From the NCBI GenBank assembly GCA_030141605.1, contig JAQGDQ010000561.1:61001-125000 (forward strand): a stretch of 64,000 nt of DNA, read 5' to 3'. Shown here one piece after another: positions 54,279-64,000 of the stretch. The notes below the pieces were generated by a model. It was given only the letters and a program-made list of their open reading frames with translations, had not been told where the DNA came from and searched no databases. Position numbers and translations under genes: made by a program. Within the stretch, counting starts at the first letter, position 1, and each line of letters begins with the position of its first letter. Origin of the DNA: Tubiluchus corallicola (lineage: Eukaryota; Priapulida; Priapulimorpha; Priapulimorphida; Tubiluchidae).

Positions 54279-56651
54279 GTAAGTACTCTGAGTTGTTAGT
54301 TACTATTGCCATTGACAGATGGTAGCGCGATGATAAGCTTTCTCACTGGTTCGTTGTGCGCACGCGCAGTTGTTGTAGGTCAAAGATTAAGTGTATCACA
54401 CCAACGCGTGTTAACTCCAACCGTCACGTGACATGTGTGTAAAGCAGAGTATCAGTACAGTAACTTCAGTTGTTTTACGTGGACTTTACTTAATTATGCA
54501 TTAGTCTGTGCGTAGAGTGATTTACTAGCAGGATCTCGCTTGGGAACAAGAAAAAATGAGGTAAGGTTCTACCTAGCTGTTAAAACTGTTGCAATAGCGT
54601 GGGATGCGAGGCGTTGTCAAGTGTACACAAATGCGTTGTCTGGTACACTTAACCTTTGACCTTCTCATGATCATCAACAATCGCTGGAACTGTGAAATGG
54701 CTTATTGTTAAAAGTTGTTTAGCTATTATATAAAATGTCTATGTAAATTACTTATAAAATGCATAGGAATGTTGTAGGATGGTGAGTACCAGTCCAGAGT
54801 GCATATAATTTTACACATTGCCTGTAACAACTCTACTAGAAAACTATCGAACTGTTCAAGATTCTCCACAGAAAGTAAAGATGAATGGATTGTAAAAACG
54901 AATAGCAATTGATTGAGTCTACGGCAGAGAAGTCAGCAGTGAGTAGAAACCCGAACTAACCACCGAAGTTGCACTGCTGCCGCAACTGCCCACGTGAATT
55001 TCCTTGTTTAACGAGTTCACTGCATAATGAGATGCTGTGGGTAAACAGTCGTGACCTTACTGCGAGTTCTCATACAAAATTTTTTTCAAGATCAACTTCT
55101 TTTTTCAGAGCTTACAGTTTCACCTGTGAGCCTTGCTACGATGAACATGGACAGAGTTTCTGCGAGAGATGGGGCTACGATACGCTTACTATCAAGCAAT
55201 GTCCACACGGGGTGGGCAAAGACGTGTGTGCTTGCTGCGATAGATGTTTAAAGGTATTGTTTATTCAATATTCTTAAAAGGAAAGTAACAGTCAGGACCC
55301 ACTTAAGCAAGGACAAGCCTTTTATTCAGACACAAACATCTGCAACATTTCGACCAGTTCTGGTTCATGTTCAGAAACAATCCTTCTAAGTTGCACAGCA
55401 AATGACACGCTGTCGTTTAGCTTTGTATCAAACGTCTGCAAGTTTACAATTCAGTACGTCTTGTTTGCTTCTCACAATGTTGATTTTTGTCATTTTTATA
55501 TACTGTATTATTCATAAAGTCTTATATATATATATGTATATATATATATACTTACCTGTGATAAAACTTACCTGTGTCAAACTTACCTATGCCAAACTTA
55601 CCTGTGTTAAACTTACCTGTGCTAAACTTACCTGTGCCAAACTTACCTGTGCCAAACTTACCTGTGCCAAACTTACATGTGCCAAACTTACCTGTGCCAA
55701 ACTTACCTGTGCCAAACGTACCTGTGCCAAACTTTCCTGTGCCAAACTTACCTGTGCCAAACTTACATGTGCCAAACTTACATGTGCCAAACTTACCTGT
55801 GCCAAACTTAGCTGTATCAAACTTACCAATACCAAACTTACCTGTACCAAACTTACCAATACCAAACTTGCCTGAACCAAACTTACCTGTAACAAACTTA
55901 CCTGTACCAAACTTACCAATACCAAACTTGCCTGAACCAAACTTACCTGTAACAAACTTACCTGTACCAAACTTACCAATGCCAAACTTACCTCTACTAA
56001 ACTTACCTGTATCAAACTTACCTCTATCAAACTTACCTCTACTAAACTTACCTGTATCAAACTTACCTCTATCAAACTTACCTCTACTAAACTTACCTTT
56101 GCCAAACTTAAATGTTCCAAACTTACCTGTATGAAACTTACCAATACCAAACTTACCTGTACCAAACTTACCTGTACCAAACTTACCAATACCAAACTTA
56201 CCTGTACCAAACTTACCTGTATGAAACTTACCAATACCAAACTTACCTGTACCAAACTTACCTGTATCAAACTTACCAATGCCAAACTTACCTGTGCCAA
56301 ACTTACCTGTATCAAACTTACCAATATCAAACTTACCTCTACTAAACTTACCCGTATCAAAATTTACTACATTCAGTACTTCACCAGACTTTAACTAAAG
56401 CTAAGGACATGCATTTCACTCGTTTCACTGTAAATTTAATCTATTTTCTGCTCCAGGGAGAGAATGAGCGATGTGGCGGATCTTTTGGAGTTATGGGACA
56501 ATGCGGAAAAGGACTGGAGTGTCTGGAATGGATCCCAACGCCTCCACCAGGTTATCCAGGCCCGCCCACTCTTCCTCCAACGGGCATGTACTTTTGTCGA
56601 ATAGTGACAGTGGCGGAGCCTAGCGGGCCGTGGATCGACAGCACCGACTAA
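54232..56651 (+). CDS. Secreted single IGFBP-domain protein, three-exon model
   Basis: Joining 54232-54278, 55109-55253 and 56457-56651 gives 128 residues with all phases matching. The first 15 or so residues (MKVIVPLIFIGILALK) form a signal peptide. The rest is one IGFBP N-terminal domain with its cysteine pattern: CEPC, a CP-HGVGKDVCACCDRC block, GENERCGG and QCGKGLEC. The tail has a PPPGYPGPPTLPP stretch. Single-domain proteins of this type (SIBD/perlustrin-like) are known in invertebrates and have been linked to immunity, shell matrix and venom (family knowledge). The role here is unknown. A TA-flanked MITE fills half of intron 1, and a 15-bp array fills most of intron 2. Confidence 0.85.
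54336..54702. mobile_element. TA-flanked MITE (AGCCTTTTCACAG family), reverse copy
   Basis: It is flanked by TA at 54334-54335 and 54703-54704. It starts AGCTTTCTCAC and ends GTGAAATGGCT. The interior is the reverse complement of 47860-48222. It lies in intron 1 of the IGFBP-domain gene. Confidence 0.75.
55109..55253 (+). CDS. IGFBP-domain protein exon 2
   Basis: It follows TTTTTTCAG and ends before GTATTG. It encodes the first half of the domain from SFTCEPCYDEHG to CCDRCLK with eight cysteines. It leaves in phase 0. Confidence 0.88.
55549..56375. repeat. 15-bp tandem array, about 55 units, in IGFBP-gene intron 2
   Basis: The unit is CAAACTTACCTGTGC with variants (CCAATAC, CCTCTAC, CCTGAAC and others). 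By my count about 28 of 55 units contain exact ACTTACCTG. Its reverse complement CAGGTAAGT is the ideal 5' splice site. Because 15 is a multiple of 3, frames stay open on both strands as five-residue repeats, which I do not treat as genes. Confidence 0.96.
56457..56651 (+). CDS. IGFBP-domain protein exon 3 and stop
   Basis: It follows TGCTCCAG and starts in phase 0. It encodes GENERCGGSFGVMGQCGKGL, then ECLEW, a Pro-rich stretch and a final YFCRIV strand, ending at TAA. This completes the IGFBP domain. Confidence 0.9.
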   Translation, partial: GENERCGGSFGVMGQCGKGLECLEWIPTPPPGYPGPPTLPPTGMYFCRIVTVAEPSGPWIDSTD

Positions 56652-56729
56652 GCGTCACTCAATAAGTTTTAGGATTTGGGTTTTTTGGTAGTTGATACGT
56701 TTAGAGGTTATGTTTGTTCCATGTAAATC

Positions 56730-57208
56730 AGGGGTGTGCAAATTATCTGACTAGCCGGACCACATTAAACTTTCCCGCAATTCCTGCGGGCCACAGGCAG
56801 TTTGATCAAGGAGCCAAGTACAGTAGGACCTAATAACGATTTTTTTTGCATCCGACCTGCGTACATCATCACTACTACTCAAGAAACTCTTTTAGAAGTT
56901 ATTAAAATTGATATTACAAACCATATATTTCTACTTTCAGGACAGATAGTGGTAATTTCATTACAATGCATATTAGTAATGTGTATCACACAGTCTGTGT
57001 AGTACAGTGACATTAAGCTACAACCGTCTTGTAAGGGTTAATGCCATCCGATCTAGTAGAAAAAACTACCCGCACTATCTTTGGGATCGTGGCACGGACT
57101 TCAGCTGGATACACTCAATTAATCGCCCGGGCCGCACTTTCATTAGGTTGACAAAACTCTTCGCGAGCCACGCAAATCTCTCTGCGGGCCGCAATTTGCA
57201 CACCCCTG
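56730..57208. mobile_element. hAT-like MITE (CAGGGGTGTGCAAA family), copy 2
   Basis: Ends CAGGGGTGTGCAAAT and ATTTGCACACCCCTG are intact. Flanking octamers ATGTAAAT (56722-56729) and ATGTAAAG (57209-57216) match at 7 of 8. It is 479 bp and nearly collinear with 20913-21410. Confidence 0.88.
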
Positions 57209-57216
57209 ATGTAAAG

Positions 57217-57996
57217 TGATCCAGAAGCCAGTAAAAAAACGTCATCAAAACGTCAGACGGTTTGGTTTCTTTTGATAGCGAACTTTGTTGGTGCACCAAC
57301 CACCAATGACACTCGCCAGACACACACGCACGCACACGCACGCACGCCAGCATGGCACGCAGAAACATAGCCTACGCAACATTTGTCAAGAAAGTTGGCA
57401 ACTGATTGTCGCGAGGTTTGTGACCGAGTCGAAGAATTTCTGCACTTCGTGCTGACGACATGAGTTCGATACTCACTTCTGGCGTTCTTTGCGTTTCAGT
57501 GTTATTTGCTTGTAGAATGTAACTAATACAATACAGCGTAGTTAGCACAGGGACACAGCTAAGAAACTGATTACAAATGTAGTGGGTGCATAGGCCCTTT
57601 TTTGGTTTTAATTTAGTTTTCAATTACTGCCACGGTGCTGCCACCTGTTTGTTTATTTAGTAGGCATTTAGCTTTTTACAGTAGTCACACTTCTAAAATT
57701 GAAGCACCTAATATCCTTCAATAGATTAGCATTTTGGCCTTTCGTGAGCAATAGCTGTAGTAGTTGTACGACATTTTACCCGTCTTTTGGTTCTCTCCGC
57801 CATTGCTCTATTTTTCTGTCTGTGATGAGCATTATGACTGTAAATTTCTTACGAATTTATTGTTGTGACATCGTTGTTGTTCTTAAGGCAACTTGGAGTT
57901 CTCATTCCTGTCTTTGTAACTGTTAAAGGCTCTAACAACGTCAGTTATTATTAATTAATTTCAATATAGTCTACACAACTTTTATATCAGTACTTA
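57217..57996. other. Intergenic, nothing recognised
   Basis: A short (CA)n/(CGCA)n run lies near 57320-57345. The minus frame at 57372-57623 has no recognised domain. Confidence 0.4.
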
Positions 57997-58451
57997 CCGT
58001 ATTTTCCCGTGTATAAGAGACCCTTTTTTGCTCAGAATTTTCACTTTAAAAATAGGGGGTCTCTTATACATGGGAGTAAGTCTTTTCAATAAGATGCATA
58101 AATTGTGACACTAATGATTTTAAAGAAATAAGTGCTCTACAACTGTTTTGTGTGTCGCGTTCGACTATGAAGCGGTTGTAAGCAATACAAGCATCGTGAC
58201 ACAGACATTATCTCCTCGTTTTCTCTTTTCCTGTTACAGGTTTGCAGGTACGCACTTTAATATATACCAGTACTCTTTTTCTACAACACATTAACTGGTT
58301 TTATTTTGTTTTCAGTACCGCACTAGGTTGAAAAAAGTTGTACTTTACCCTCTAAAAATGTCCGTCTGAAAAAACTTTTTTCCAGAATTTTTGCCTAAAA
58401 ATTGAAGGGGTCTCTTATACACAAGGGTCTCTTATACACGGGAAAATACGG
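57997..58451. mobile_element. TA-flanked MITE (CCGTATTTTCCCGTGTATAA family)
   Basis: Inverted ends start CCGTATTTTCCCGTGTATAA on both sides, flanked by TA at 57995-57996 and 58452-58453. Internal GGGTCTCTTATACA motifs repeat the inner part of the terminus. It has no coding content and is probably Tc1/mariner-like. Confidence 0.75.
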
Positions 58452-58856
58452 TAGTTATAGCAATACATTTAATCATGCAACTAATTTTCTTCTATTCAAT
58501 GCAAGTTACACTAAATGTTAATATTTGTATTTCAGAATAAAGAAACTTTTGGTCAAAACGTTAAACTGGTGTTTTGTATCCATTTCAACAAACACGACAA
58601 CAACGCGACGTAATTTACAATAACTTTATTCATACAGGAAACTCTTACAGGTAGTAACATTAATTTAAAATCTTAAATAAATAAATACAGAACTACACTG
58701 GTCAATATTCAAATTTTCAAAAATCTTGAGCGTAATATATTGGAACCGTAATAATATTACACATCGAGTTTGCGTAGACATTAAAACTCTAACCAAAACT
58801 GTCTGTATTGTCAAACCAACTACAATACACACAACGTATAATAAAACAAATTATCT

Positions 58857-59320
58857 TTAACCCTTTCATACCCGTTGCATCCCGTGGGGTACGAGAATAT
58901 TTTCTGCCTTTAAAATTAATAAAACTTCAAAACTGACAGTTACTTGATCTGTTAATAGTTATTTTGATTTAAGCCAATAACAATAGACTAAAATGGTGAT
59001 AAAATGGCAAACTAGAAAATCTACATAGCACAAAAAACTGCGCAAGGTACAGTACTTTAGAGACGACTTTGTACAGATCAGCATAGCGTGCATACTGAAT
59101 GTCTTAAATACTTTAAAAAATTGTCAGCAGTTGCAAAATGAAGCACATTTTATGCTTCCATTGAATCCCAATGTATCCCGTGGGATACAGGCTATATTTA
59201 GCACGCGGGCGCAGGTAGAAAAAATTATTATTATGTGTAAACAAGATGGACATACTAAACAAAAGTACCAACCCAAAAATTTTTTCTTATTAAAAAATAA
59301 TTTGGGACTGAAAGGGTTAA
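58857..59320. mobile_element. piggyBac-like MITE (TTAA + CCCTTTCA ends)
   Basis: TTAA at 58857-58860 is followed by CCCTTTCATACCCG. The right end is TGAAAGGG followed by TTAA at 59317-59320. The CCC start next to TTAA is the piggyBac signature (family knowledge). Internal ATCCCGTGGG motifs recur. The frame at 59131 crosses the right end and is not a transposase. Confidence 0.8.
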
Positions 59321-60690
59321 AGTACAGTATTTAGGCTCCGAGTGAAGTGCTTTTACTTTCTGAGTGCAGTTAAAACAGTATAACAATAATAACATCAATT
59401 TACAAATGTTCATGATGATGACGATGATCATTTCGACGATATAATATATATATTAAATTTATTTAATTGTAGCTAACTTTTTAAAAGTAAGCTAACCCAC
59501 TCATATTGTAACTACAATATTAAGTGTTAATTAGGTATAATAATAATTTGTAATCTTTGCAATACTACGTAACTTTGCCCTGCAAATAGAGGGCTTGATT
59601 TGGAATGAATTTCTAAACAAAAGATTTATAGTGATAGTAATAAAAAATTGAAGGGAGTGATTTAAATTTTTTGATGTTTGTACAATCTTTTTGCGCCACC
59701 TGGTGATCAAAACTTCAGCACAATCTTTTTGCGCCACCTGGTGATCAAAATTTCAACACAATCTTTTTGCTCCACCTGATGATCAATCAGGGTTGAAGAT
59801 AGTAAACACGTCTAAACTCTCAACGATCCTGTAAACTCAGTAAACCTCTCAGCTGTTGAACATCTCACGCGTCAACAAGCCAATTTAAACTGCAAGCTAA
59901 TAGCTGTTTTCCAACGGGTTTTGTTGTTTTTCTTGACGCGTCAAAGATACCTGCTAATGGGGAATAATTTTGATGAAGGTTCGTCGACTCACTAGTGAAA
60001 TTCCCAATGATAAGTTGCAATTTAGATAATTTGTGCTTTTATCAAATTTCTACTACTTCAGATAGAACAAAAAACCTCAAAATATGAAACATTTTGTTTG
60101 ACGTAACAAAGAATATGATAATACTATCTACTCACATGTCAATGATATGTCAACGAACTGAACATTTTGAGCAAAACACATCATATGAACATTTTTATAT
60201 CATATTTTCGTGATATGTAGTTGTTTATATAATGATAATGGCACACCAATTTATTCTATTTTCTACAAAATTTTTAGAAATATACGTTCTGACATCTTTT
60301 GCAAAATCACAGTTTTGTCACACACACATTACGATTCCTGTCTATCGCTTACAATGTTTGCATCTTAAATTTCAGTAGTTTGATATTAGTCTTTAAACTC
60401 AACATCACGCGAGCAGCGCCATGAACTAATTCGCGCACTGAACCGCAAAAATGACCAAACTGCCCTGCGGACCAAATCTATCATTAAAGCACGTTTTGTT
60501 TAGATTTGTCAATATATATGCCAAGCACTGTTTCGAACCCGTGCCGGCGAATCTATGCAAATCAACCATTGTCACAACTGATCTCTCTCACATTTTCTGT
60601 CCGACGGATGCTGTTTTTAAGGTATAAAAATCAATAGATAATTTACAACAACGATTAAGATTTTCTACAAAAGTGTTTATCTACAATATT
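59321..60690. other. Intergenic with a short 38-bp tandem repeat
   Basis: Three copies containing CAATCTTTTTGCGCCACCTG and TGATCAAAA lie at about 59683-59788. The rest is AT-rich with nothing recognised. Confidence 0.5.
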
Positions 60691-61445
60691 TAACTGGCTT
60701 CATATCTAAATATGGTTTCTGAATTAACTGGCTTCATATCTAAATATTGTTTCTGAATTAAGTGGCTTCATATCTAAATATTGTTTTTAAATTAACTGGC
60801 TTCATATCTAAATATGGTTTCTGAATTAACTGGCTTCACATCTAAATATTGTTTCTGAATTAAGTGGCTTCATATCTAAATATTGTTTTTAAATTAACTG
60901 GCTTCATATCTAAATACGGTTTCTGAATTAACTGGCTTCACATCTAAATATTGTTTCTGAATTAACTGGCTTCATATCTAAATATTGTTTTTAAATTAAC
61001 TGGCTTCATATCTAAATACGGTTTCTGAATTAACTGGCTTCACATCTAAATATTGTTTTTAAATTAACTGGCTTCATATCTAAATATGGTTTCTGAATTA
61101 ACTGGCTTCACATCTAAATATTGTTTCTGAATTAAGTGGCTTCATATCTAAATATTGTTTTTAAATTAACTGGCTTCATATCTAAATACGGTTTCTGAAT
61201 TAACTGGCTTCACATCTAAATATTGTTTCTGAATTAACTGGCTTCATATCTAAATATGGTTTCTGAATTAGCTGGCTTCATATCTAAATATCGTTTCTAA
61301 ATTAACTGGCTTCATATCTAAATATGGTTTCTGAATTAACTGGCTTCACATCTAAATATTGTTTCTGAATTAAGTGGCTTCATATCTAAATATTGTTTTT
61401 AAATTAACTGGCTTCATATCTAAATATGGTTTCTGAATTAAGTGG
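60690..61445. repeat. 34-bp tandem array, about 22 copies, with higher-order pattern
   Basis: Units are TTAACTGGCTTCATATCTAA followed by ATATTGTTTCTGAA. Variant units (TATGGTTTCTG, CACATCTAAATATTG, AAGTGGCTTC..TTTTTAA) recur in a roughly fixed three-unit order, so a 102-bp higher-order unit was probably amplified. Confidence 0.92.
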
Positions 61446-61681
61446 TTCATTTCCTCCTAGTTATCATAGCTCGTGTTTCATATCATTGTATTTTGTCCCT
61501 CTTTTTAATCACGTGGTTTCCTTGCTACTTACAACAGAGGCTAGTTACTACAGCTAATTTAAAAACTTGAGATATTATTATATTGCTACATGATACTAAG
61601 AACAACCCTGATGATTACATTCTCATTAATTACGCTTCGAGTGTGAACAAAACCATTAGAAGTCGAATCAGGTCAAAAAAT

Positions 61682-62370
61682 TTAAAGGACAAGGAAAGAG
61701 GCACCTAAAGTGAATTTAGAGAAATCGCTTTAAAAAGTTATACAACTTTACAGCAATTTTATGCACATATCGTACTCGCGTTGAAAGGATTTTTTGTTTG
61801 TTTTCATTTTAAATCTCCCGCGACACTGTTTCGACGGCGCCATTACATGACGTCACCACGCAAACGTAAATCAAGGGAAGAAAAGGCGATGTTAAATTAC
61901 GTCCCGAAAAACTTTCCGTGCAAATCTATATTACTTGCATTTCGCTTACTTCCTTGAAAGACTTATGTAACTAGAAAAGAAAAGTATTAATTATTTAAAA
62001 TGATTTCACGAATTTGTAAAATGTCACTGACTCACCCTCCAGGGTGCACCACTCACTAACCAAACAACGTATTTTTAATCTTATTGATAAGATACGGTAA
62101 TTGTAAATTTTATTTAGTTAGAGACGTGTGAACTACAAATGCTCTGATTATTTTTTCAAACTTTACAGAACGTTATCAAACTTGTCTCAAATGACTCATC
62201 ATCAAAATGGCTGCGTCTAACGGTCATCGCGGTGGTTTAAATTAACGTTTTATACAACGCTACTGCCGACGAAAGTCCTGCATGCAGTATGTAAGTGGTA
62301 TAAAATTTCAAGACGAATTTTTTAAGCTTTATGTAAGTTAAGGTAAAACACACACTTTTCTTGTGTTTAA
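61682..62370. mobile_element. TTAA-flanked MITE, family A, reverse full-length copy
   Basis: TTAA at 61682-61685 and 62367-62370. Ends are AGGACAAGGAAAG and, from the right, ACACAAGAAAAG. The body is the reverse complement of 1127-1806, so both full-length copies agree on the borders. Confidence 0.78.
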
Positions 62371-62484
62371 AGCATGTTATCCATTATGCTTGGAAAGGGA
62401 CTGATTTTCCAGACATTTGGTGCAATTCTAGGTGAATTTTTTTGGTACTTTCGCTTACAAACTTAATGCGAGAAAGTCTATAGC

Positions 62485-62981
62485 AGGGGTGTGCAAATTG
62501 CGGCCCTCGGGCCAATTGTTGCCCGCCCAGAGAATTTGTGCGGCCAGCAAAGAGATTTATCAACCTAATGAAAGTGCCGCCCGGGCGATTAATTGAGTGT
62601 ATCCAGCTGAAGTCCGTGCCACGATCCCAAAAATAGTGGGGGTAGTTTTTCTACTAGATCGGATGCCATTAACCCTTACAAGACGGTTGTAGCTTAATGT
62701 CACTGTACTACACAGACTGTGTGATACACATTACTAATATGCATTGTAATGAAATTACCACTATCTGTCCTGAAAGTAGAAATATATGGTTTGTAATATA
62801 AATTTTAATAACTTCTAAAATAGTTTCTTGAGTGTAGTAGTAATGATGTACACAGGTCGGATGTAAAAAATCGTTATTAGGCCTTTCTGTGCTTGGCTCC
62901 TTGATCAAACTGCCTGTGGCCTGCAGGAATTGCGTGAAAGTTTAATGTGGCCCGGCTAATCAGATAATTTGCACACCCCTG
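62485..62981. mobile_element. hAT-like MITE (CAGGGGTGTGCAAA family), copy 3, reverse
   Basis: Ends CAGGGGTGTGCAAATT and AATTTGCACACCCCTG. The octamer GTCTATAG is perfectly duplicated at 62477-62484 and 62982-62989. The interior is the reverse complement of 56730-57208. Confidence 0.92.
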
Positions 62982-63015
62982 GTCTATAGGATGCGATTAA
63001 TTATGTTCATTATTT

Positions 63016-63321
63016 TTAGGATTTGACCACATCCGGTTGGGGCTGATTGACCACATCCGGTTGAGCCTGATATGCTATTATCGACAGCGGTAGCTGACTT
63101 TTCGATTTCTCCGACTTGGTTTTTGTATCCCCTTTCGTCCCGTAACTTTGTAGCGTGTTCATTGTGTCGTTTTGGGAAAAGCTCATCGCCGCTTTGGTCG
63201 TAGATCCTGGTCCTATCCTGGCATCCCGGCAAGTCAAGATACTCTTGTAAGCTTCCCTGAAACGTTCGTTTGTCAACCCGTAGAGGAAGAAGTTGACGCC
63301 GCTGCTGGTGGAGTGAGCAAC
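63016..63321 (-). CDS. Last coding exon of a rhodopsin-family GPCR
   Basis: On the minus strand the exon follows TTTGTTCATAG and starts at 63321. It begins inside helix 7 with HSTSSGVNFFLYGLTNERFR, a peptide-receptor-like variant of NPxxY (here VNFFLY), then EAYKSIL, the usual helix 8. A cytoplasmic tail of about 60 residues rich in Ser/Thr/Lys follows and ends at TAA (63016-63018). The tail has a short duplicated QPDVV motif. The exon is about 101 codons long, and the six upstream helices must lie beyond the window or in exons not recognised. It is not closely related to the 44-50 kb receptors. Confidence 0.8.
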   Translation of the reverse strand, partial: VAHSTSSGVNFFLYGLTNERFREAYKSILTCRDARIGPGSTTKAAMSFSQNDTMNTLQSYGTKGDTKTKSEKSKSQLPLSIIAYQAQPDVVNQPQPDVVKS

Positions 63322-63323
63322 CT

Positions 63324-63950
63324 ATGAACAAAAATGGTGGAATTTAAATTAAATTAAATTGAAATTAAATGAAGTAATACAGTTCTTTCCGCCTCATACA
63401 ACCATAAAAACATAAAGCCGCGAATTGTCCACATCGTGTCGAATAAAGCTCATTTGCATAGCTGTTACAGTACTTCTTACTTACGCATGATGTCACGAAC
63501 AATGGGCTCTACATCATATGACGTCAGAAACTAACACTGCAGTTCATAATCATGCTTATCGCGTACCGCCTATTTGTCGGCCACGCGCATGTGACAAAAA
63601 GGCGCCGTTTCCGCACGTAGCTTTGAAAGTTTAACGAAATTTGAGTGTCCGAGGTATTATTTAATCTAAGCTTTGATTTAAAAAAAGCTATTGTAGTTTT
63701 CAATATTTTAGAGCATTCTTTATTCTGAATTGATGTTGACACAATCGTCCGGTTTTCTTTTAAGAATATCTTTGGCCTTTGTAAACCTAAATGGTTGAGC
63801 TTATGTCTGCAGTTTTGTCGAACATGCAACGGTTTAAATGATTGTAATATATTGCAACAAAGAGCGGATTGTACTGATACTGATACGGAGGGTCGAAAAT
63901 AATTGGGCATTTCGCCTTCGTAACAATATGACGGATGTAAACATGTCACT
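63324..63950. other. Intron of the minus-strand GPCR, nothing recognised
   Basis: AT-rich DNA with an (AATTA)n-like run at about 63338-63370. The long minus frame at 63524-63991 has no recognised domain and crosses into the MITE at the window edge. Confidence 0.4.
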
Positions 63951-64000
63951 TTAACCCTTTCATACCCGTTGTATCCCGTGGGATGCGACAATATTTACTG
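63951..64000. mobile_element. Left end of a second piggyBac-like MITE, cut by window edge
   Basis: TTAA at 63951-63954 followed by CCCTTTCATACCCG and ATCCCGTGGGAT matches the left end at 58857. Confidence 0.75.

Noticed and set aside
55587-56360. Minus-strand 257-codon frame and plus-strand frames of five-residue repeats
   Set aside because: They are by-products of a 15-bp tandem unit inside an intron.
59131-59334. 67-codon frame in the piggyBac-like element as a transposase remnant
   Set aside because: It crosses the element's right TTAA and shows no DDD catalytic motifs.
62984-63331. Minus-strand 115-codon frame overlapping the GPCR exon
   Set aside because: It is the wrong frame. The frame ending at 63016 reads helix 7 and helix 8 and joins at a proper acceptor.

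Overview
This is a eukaryotic, clearly metazoan nuclear window. It has spliceosomal introns with GT/AG borders, a ribosomal protein eL36 gene, a Smaug/SAMD4 gene, a REV7/MAD2L2 gene, rhodopsin-family GPCRs and an IGFBP-domain secreted protein. The DNA is AT-rich, and its repeats are DNA-transposon MITEs with readable target-site duplications, minisatellites, microsatellites and decayed retroelements. An aquatic invertebrate fits best (inference). The phylum cannot be fixed from this window.

Layout. From 1 to 8.9 kb there are repeats only: TTAA-flanked MITEs, tandem repeats, a (CATA)n block and (TA)n blocks. From 8.9 to 31.5 kb lies the Smaug/SAMD4 orthologue on the + strand. Ten coding exons in this window join with every splice phase matching, giving 573 residues and a stop. 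The extreme N-terminus was not found and probably lies upstream of the window. Its introns carry a 2-kb 28-bp minisatellite, a 114-bp array, a 96-bp array, a 120-bp array and at least five hAT-like MITEs. From 31.5 to 35.7 kb is 3' flank with a TA-flanked MITE. At 35.8-36.1 kb is eL36 (RPL36), minus strand, one coding exon. At 38.7-39.3 kb is REV7 (MAD2L2), minus strand, one coding exon. At 39.7-40.2 kb is a 5S-rRNA-headed SINE-like element. At 40.9-42.0 kb is a decayed LINE split by a 709-bp transposon with a 9-bp duplication.

From 44.2 to 50.6 kb are two tandem copies of a single-exon amine-type GPCR. The first is intact. The second has one in-frame TAG and is otherwise open. The duplication includes about 400 bp of upstream DNA. 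From 54.2 to 56.7 kb is a three-exon gene for a secreted single-IGFBP-domain protein. Its second intron is largely a 15-bp array in which about half the units carry ACTTACCTG, the U1 snRNA 5'-end sequence. From 56.7 kb to the end are hAT-like, piggyBac-like and TA-flanked MITEs, a 34-bp array, and the last coding exon of another GPCR on the minus strand (63.0-63.3 kb).

The genes do not form a pathway. Smaug is a post-transcriptional repressor, eL36 is a ribosomal component, REV7 acts in translesion synthesis and checkpoint control, the GPCRs are receptors, and the IGFBP-domain protein is extracellular. The most unusual items are the disrupted GPCR paralogue with mosaic sequence identity, the shared loss of the canonical extracellular disulfide in both GPCRs, the U1-mimic array, and tandem arrays that appear to have grown out of MITE ends. 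All homology calls come from recognising protein families by eye. No database search was run.
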